Origin: Algoriphagus marinus
GTDB lineage: Bacteria > Bacteroidota > Bacteroidia > Cytophagales > Cyclobacteriaceae
Assembly: GCF_001936475.1 (NCBI RefSeq)
Contig: NZ_MSPQ01000003.1
Coordinates: forward strand, 124,001 to 188,000
DNA length: 64,000 nt
Reading direction: 5' to 3'
Positions 60,649-64,000 of this stretch are shown here, in pieces. A program made the position numbers and the translations under genes. Under the pieces are notes generated by a model that was not told the DNA's origin, did not search any database, and saw only the letters and a list, made by a program, of their open reading frames with translations. The stretch's first letter is position 1; every line of letters begins with the position of its first letter.

Positions 60649-62541
60649 TCACTTTCTTCCTTCAATAATCTGATTCACTACCTCTGGATCCAAAAGAGTC
60701 GAGGTATCGCCCATGCTATCCAGACTGTTTTCTGCCACTTTTCGAAGGATTCGGCGCATGATTTTACCAGAGCGAGTTTTGGGAAGTCCAGGGACAATCT
60801 GGATTTTATCCGGCTTGGCAATTGGGCCAATGATTTTGGAAACCATGTCTTTGATTTCATTGATAAGATTTTCCTCTGTTCGATGGGTCATGTCGCAAAT
60901 CACATAGGCATAGATACCCTGTCCTTTGATTTCATGTGGATAACCCACTACTGCAGATTCGATGACTAGCGGATGTTCGTTGATCGCATTTTCTACTTCT
61001 GCTGTGCCCATTCGATGTCCAGAGACATTGATTACATCATCCACTCTTCCGAGTATTCTGTAATAGCCATCATGATCTCGTTTCACCCCATCGCCTGTGA
61101 AGTACATGCCCGGATAGGTGGAGAAATAAGTTTGCTTGCAACGCTCATGATCGCCGTAAGTGGTTCGGATCATGGATGGCCAAGGGAATTTGATGCAGAG
61201 GTTTCCTTCTACGGAATTTCCAGTTAATTCATTGCCTTCCGGATCGACAATACAGAGTTGGATTCCCGGAAGGGGAAGTGTAGCGAAAGCCGGTTTGGTA
61301 GGGGTGATACCTGCGATAGGGGAGATCAAGATTCCTCCAGTCTCAGTCTGCCACCAAGTATCTACAATCGGACATCTGTTCTTGCCAATATGAGTGTGAT
61401 ACCAATGCCAAGCCTCCTCATTGATAGGTTCTCCTACGGATCCGAGGACTTTCAGCGAACTTAGATCATAGCCTTCAATCGGCTCGGTACCATAAGCCTG
61501 CAAAGCTCGGATCGCTGTCGGTGCGGTATAAAATACATTCACTTTATGCTTTTCGCAGACTGCCCAGAACCTTCCTGCATCCGGAAAAGTCGGAACTCCC
61601 TCAAACATCAAAGTTGTCGCTCCAGCTAACAACGGACCATATACAATATAAGAGTGTCCGGTAATCCAACCGATATCTGCTGTACACCAATAGACATCCC
61701 CTGGAGAATATTGGAAGACATTCTCAAAGGAATATTGGGTGTAAACCATGTAGCCACCTGTGGTATGGACGACCCCTTTTGGCTTGCCTGTAGATCCTGA
61801 AGTGTAGAGAATGAAGAGCATGTCTTCACTGTCCATTTCGGCCGCTACATTTTGATCAGACTCGCTAGCAATTACCTCATGCCACCAGAAATCTCTCCCC
61901 TCTTTCATGGTGACTTCCTGATTGGTTCGCTGATAGACGATGACTGTTTCTACAGATGATTTTTCCAAAGCCTCGTCAACCACAGATTTCACTCCGATTT
62001 TCTTATTTCCTCTATAGTTTCCGTCAGAAGTCAATACAGCTTTGGCACCGCAATCGACGATTCGATCCGCCAAAGCGTTACTTGAAAATCCTGCAAAAAC
62101 CACCGAATGTATCGCTCCGATTCTTGCACAGGCAAGCATCGCAATCGCAGCCTCCGGTACCATAGGCATGTAGATGATGACTTTGTCTCCTTTGCCAATT
62201 CCTTTTGATTTGAGTGCATTGGCAAATCGATTCACTTCATGAAAAAGCTCTCGGTAAGTCAATGTCCTTCCAACTTCATTGGGATCATTCGCCTCCCAGA
62301 TGATCGCGGGTCGGTCTCCGATGGTGTAGAGATGTCGCTCAAAAATATTTTCAGTGATGTTCAGCTTCCCATCTACAAACCATTTTACATCGGGGTCTTT
62401 GAAATTCCACTTGAGGACATTTTTCCAACGCTTTCTCCAGTGAAAAGAATCTGCGATCCTTGCCCAAAATTCTTCAGGCTGTGTCACACTTTTTTGGTAT
62501 TCGTAGAGGTATCCGCTTAGGGTATGAATTCGATCGCTCAT
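60649..62541 (-). CDS. acs: Acetyl-CoA synthetase (AMP-forming)
   Basis: A 630-residue enzyme making acetyl-CoA from acetate, ATP and CoA. It has the full-length Acs form: N-terminal ACAS_N (EEFWARIADSFHWRKRW, LNITENIFERHL), P-loop [42 protein letters not shown], and the C-terminal lysine region GLPKTRSGKIMRRILRK, whose Lys is a target of reversible acetylation in this family. It lies 37 bp downstream of the sodium/solute symporter gene, so uptake and activation of acetate are co-transcribed. This is the canonical acetate enzyme, separate from the shorter AcsA at 25.3 kb. Confidence 0.96.
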   Translation of the reverse strand: MSDRIHTLSGYLYEYQKSVTQPEEFWARIADSFHWRKRWKNVLKWNFKDPDVKWFVDGKLNITENIFERHLYTIGDRPAIIWEANDPNEVGRTLTYRELFHEVNRFANALKSKGIGKGDKVIIYMPMVPEAAIAMLACARIGAIHSVVFAGFSSNALADRIVDCGAKAVLTSDGNYRGNKKIGVKSVVDEALEKSSVETVIVYQRTNQEVTMKEGRDFWWHEVIASESDQNVAAEMDSEDMLFILYTSGSTGKPKGVVHTTGGYMVYTQYSFENVFQYSPGDVYWCTADIGWITGHSYIVYGPLLAGATTLMFEGVPTFPDAGRFWAVCEKHKVNVFYTAPTAIRALQAYGTEPIEGYDLSSLKVLGSVGEPINEEAWHWYHTHIGKNRCPIVDTWWQTETGGILISPIAGITPTKPAFATLPLPGIQLCIVDPEGNELTGNSVEGNLCIKFPWPSMIRTTYGDHERCKQTYFSTYPGMYFTGDGVKRDHDGYYRILGRVDDVINVSGHRMGTAEVENAINEHPLVIESAVVGYPHEIKGQGIYAYVICDMTHRTEENLINEIKDMVSKIIGPIAKPDKIQIVPGLPKTRSGKIMRRILRKVAENSLDSMGDTSTLLDPEVVNQIIEGRK

Positions 62542-62578
62542 GATGGGATTGGGTTTTTGTTACTAAAATTTAATTTTT

Positions 62579-64000
62579 TTAATGCTCCAAAGCAGTTCCT
62601 GCTCCTCTAGGGATTCGTATTTCCTGAATCATATCCTGCACCACCTGTGGTGGTGCAGGTGTAAATTTGGAGACTATGATGCAAATAAAGAAGTTAAGAA
62701 ACATCCCGATCGAGCCGATTCCTTCTGGAGAAATTCCAAACCACCAATATTCTTTTGTATTCAGTTCAGGACTAATGAATTTAAAGAAAATGATGTAGCT
62801 CAGCGTAAAGATTAAGCCAGTAATCATTCCGGCTATTGCTCCTTCTTTGTTGATTCGACTGGAGAAAATGCCCATGATAATTACGGGGAAAAAGGAAGCT
62901 GCTGCCAAACCAAAGGCAAAGGCAACCACTTCTGCGACAAATCCTGGAGGATTGATGCCAAAATATCCAGCAACTACTACCGCACCAGCGGCTGCCAGTC
63001 TAGCGATTCGAAGCTCTTTTTTCTCCGACATGCTTGGATTGAAGGTTCGAAATAAATCTCTGGATACCGAAGTTGAAATCACCAACAACAATCCTGCGGC
63101 TGTAGATAGTGCAGCGGCCATCGCACCTGCGGCAACTAGGCCGACCACCCAATTGGGAAGCTTGGCGATTTCAGGTGAAGCTAGGACCATAATATCTTTA
63201 TCGATCGTTAATTCATTGGCTCCTTTGTCGGCGAGGTATTGAACCATCCCATCACCATTTTTATCATCAACGGTGATCAAGTTTGTTTTTTGCCAATTCG
63301 AAACCCAAATGGGTAAGTTGTCGACCTTTTTCTCACTGACGGATTCGATGGTATTGTAAATTCCGAAAGCGGCTACCGCAGGAGCAGTGGTGTACAGAAT
63401 CGAAATAAAAGCCAAAGCATAGCCGGCGGAAAGCCGTGCATCCTTTACTCTTGGGACGGTAAAAAACCGGACAATTACATGTGGCAAACCAGCTGTACCT
63501 ACCATCAGGGCTAGTGTAATCATAAAGATATCTGCCATTTCTTTCCGCCCTGAGGTATAGGCAGCAAAGCCTAATTCAGTCAATACCCCATCCAACTTGT
63601 CCAGTAAATAAGAGCCATCTGAGACCGTACTTCCCATGCCCATTTGCGGAATAGGATTCCCAGTCAACTGCATGGATACAAAGATTGCCGGAACCATAAA
63701 GGCAAAGATGAGCACGCAATATTGGGCGACTTGGGTATAAGTGATGCCTTTCATTCCTCCCAAAACTGCATAGAAAAAGACAATACACATACCGAAAACT
63801 ACGCCCCATTCAATCGGGATTTCCAGATAGCGGGAGAAAACAATTCCTACTCCGCGCATCTGTCCGGCAACATAAGTAAAGGAAATAAACAGCGCACAGA
63901 TGACCGCCACGACTCGAGCTTTGTTGGAATAGTAACGGTCTCCGACGAAGTCAGGGACCGTGAATTTCCCGAATTTACGAAGGTATGGAGCTAACAAGAG
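62579..64000 (-). CDS. Sodium/solute symporter, ActP-like (5' end outside window)
   Basis: A large part of a solute:sodium symporter (SSS family), reading in from the right edge; about 473 residues are seen and the N-terminal helices are missing. Helices and motifs include FTVPDFVGDRYYSNKARVVA near the visible start, VAGQMRGVGIVFSRYL, MVGTAGLPHVIVRFFTVPRV, which carries the family's Na+-site region, and MAAALSTAAGLLLVISTSVSRDLF. An insertion of about 75 residues (roughly 235-275) with DDKNGDGMVQYLADKG may be an extracytoplasmic loop. The coupling to acs makes acetate, propionate or another short acid the likely substrate. Confidence 0.93.
   Translation of the reverse strand, partial: LLLAPYLRKFGKFTVPDFVGDRYYSNKARVVAVICALFISFTYVAGQMRGVGIVFSRYLEIPIEWGVVFGMCIVFFYAVLGGMKGITYTQVAQYCVLIFAFMVPAIFVSMQLTGNPIPQMGMGSTVSDGSYLLDKLDGVLTELGFAAYTSGRKEMADIFMITLALMVGTAGLPHVIVRFFTVPRVKDARLSAGYALAFISILYTTAPAVAAFGIYNTIESVSEKKVDNLPIWVSNWQKTNLITVDDKNGDGMVQYLADKGANELTIDKDIMVLASPEIAKLPNWVVGLVAAGAMAAALSTAAGLLLVISTSVSRDLFRTFNPSMSEKKELRIARLAAAGAVVVAGYFGINPPGFVAEVVAFAFGLAAASFFPVIIMGIFSSRINKEGAIAGMITGLIFTLSYIIFFKFISPELNTKEYWWFGISPEGIGSIGMFLNFFICIIVSKFTPAPPQVVQDMIQEIRIPRGAGTALEH

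Overview
The window is chromosomal DNA of a member of the Bacteroidota, most likely of the order Cytophagales (Cyclobacteriaceae, Algoriphagus-like). The evidence is two large TonB-dependent or TonB-like receptors plus a macroglobulin/plug protein, tandem rhomboid proteases behind mutL, a bacillithiol-type YtxJ protein, a kynurenine pathway, 6-bladed beta-propeller lipoproteins, and promoter boxes of the Bacteroidota form TA-N2-TTTG in front of several genes. The genus is an inference from recollection of gene content; no search was run. I see no rRNA, tRNA, CRISPR array, transposase or prophage.

Layout. 0-4 kb: end of a membrane protein, mutL and two rhomboid proteases. 4-9.7 kb, mostly minus strand: a small outer-membrane barrel, the macroglobulin/TonB-plug protein, rlmN, a DUF4256 protein, a peptide deformylase paralogue, and a repeat-rich gap. 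9.8-14.9 kb: an ABC-F ATPase, a small membrane protein and a TonB-dependent receptor. 14.9-17.8 kb: two copies of a stem-loop-rich intergenic repeat bracket two small secreted four-cysteine peptides and a beta-propeller lipoprotein. 17.8-24.9 kb: alpha-L-fucosidase, two sulfatases, and a Gdh3/GMC oxidoreductase pair, which looks like a set for sulfated fucose-containing glycans. 25.3-30.4 kb: a tightly overlapping operon of an acetate-CoA ligase, a 2-oxoacid dehydrogenase (E1 alpha, E1 beta, E2) and an acyl carrier protein. 30.4-42.1 kb: housekeeping genes (threonine dehydratase family, coaX, guaB, an RsmB-type RNA methyltransferase, prmC) and a Xre/RES toxin-antitoxin pair. 42.2-45.5 kb: 3-hydroxyanthranilate dioxygenase, kynureninase and kynurenine monooxygenase. 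45.7-52.7 kb: pheS, a fasciclin protein, a second peptide plus beta-propeller locus, a large TonB-like outer-membrane barrel, and ytxJ. 52.8-57.8 kb: a DUF4403 lipoprotein, a cation/proton antiporter, a MITE-like nested inverted repeat, and an LGFP-repeat metalloprotease with a HEAT-repeat partner. 58-64 kb: an acetate operon (sodium/solute symporter, acs, a cNMP/CBS/DUF294 signalling protein, a DnaQ-like exonuclease).

The most interesting points are these. (1) Two unlinked loci have the same architecture: short secreted four-cysteine peptide gene(s), then a hairpin, then a 6-bladed beta-propeller lipoprotein with a G-E-G-P-G motif. This could be a small peptide-plus-surface-protein system. 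(2) A signal-less LGFP-repeat zinc metalloprotease sits 12 bp upstream of a HEAT-repeat protein, which could be an effector with its partner or immunity protein. (3) The acetate-CoA ligase, 2-oxoacid dehydrogenase and ACP operon suggests acyl transfer to a dedicated carrier protein. (4) There are several intergenic repeat families, including a 195-bp nested inverted repeat that looks like a MITE.

Limits: all calls come from reading translated sequence and motifs by eye. Domain boundaries are approximate. Starts were moved where an internal ATG, a signal peptide or a promoter box argued for it.
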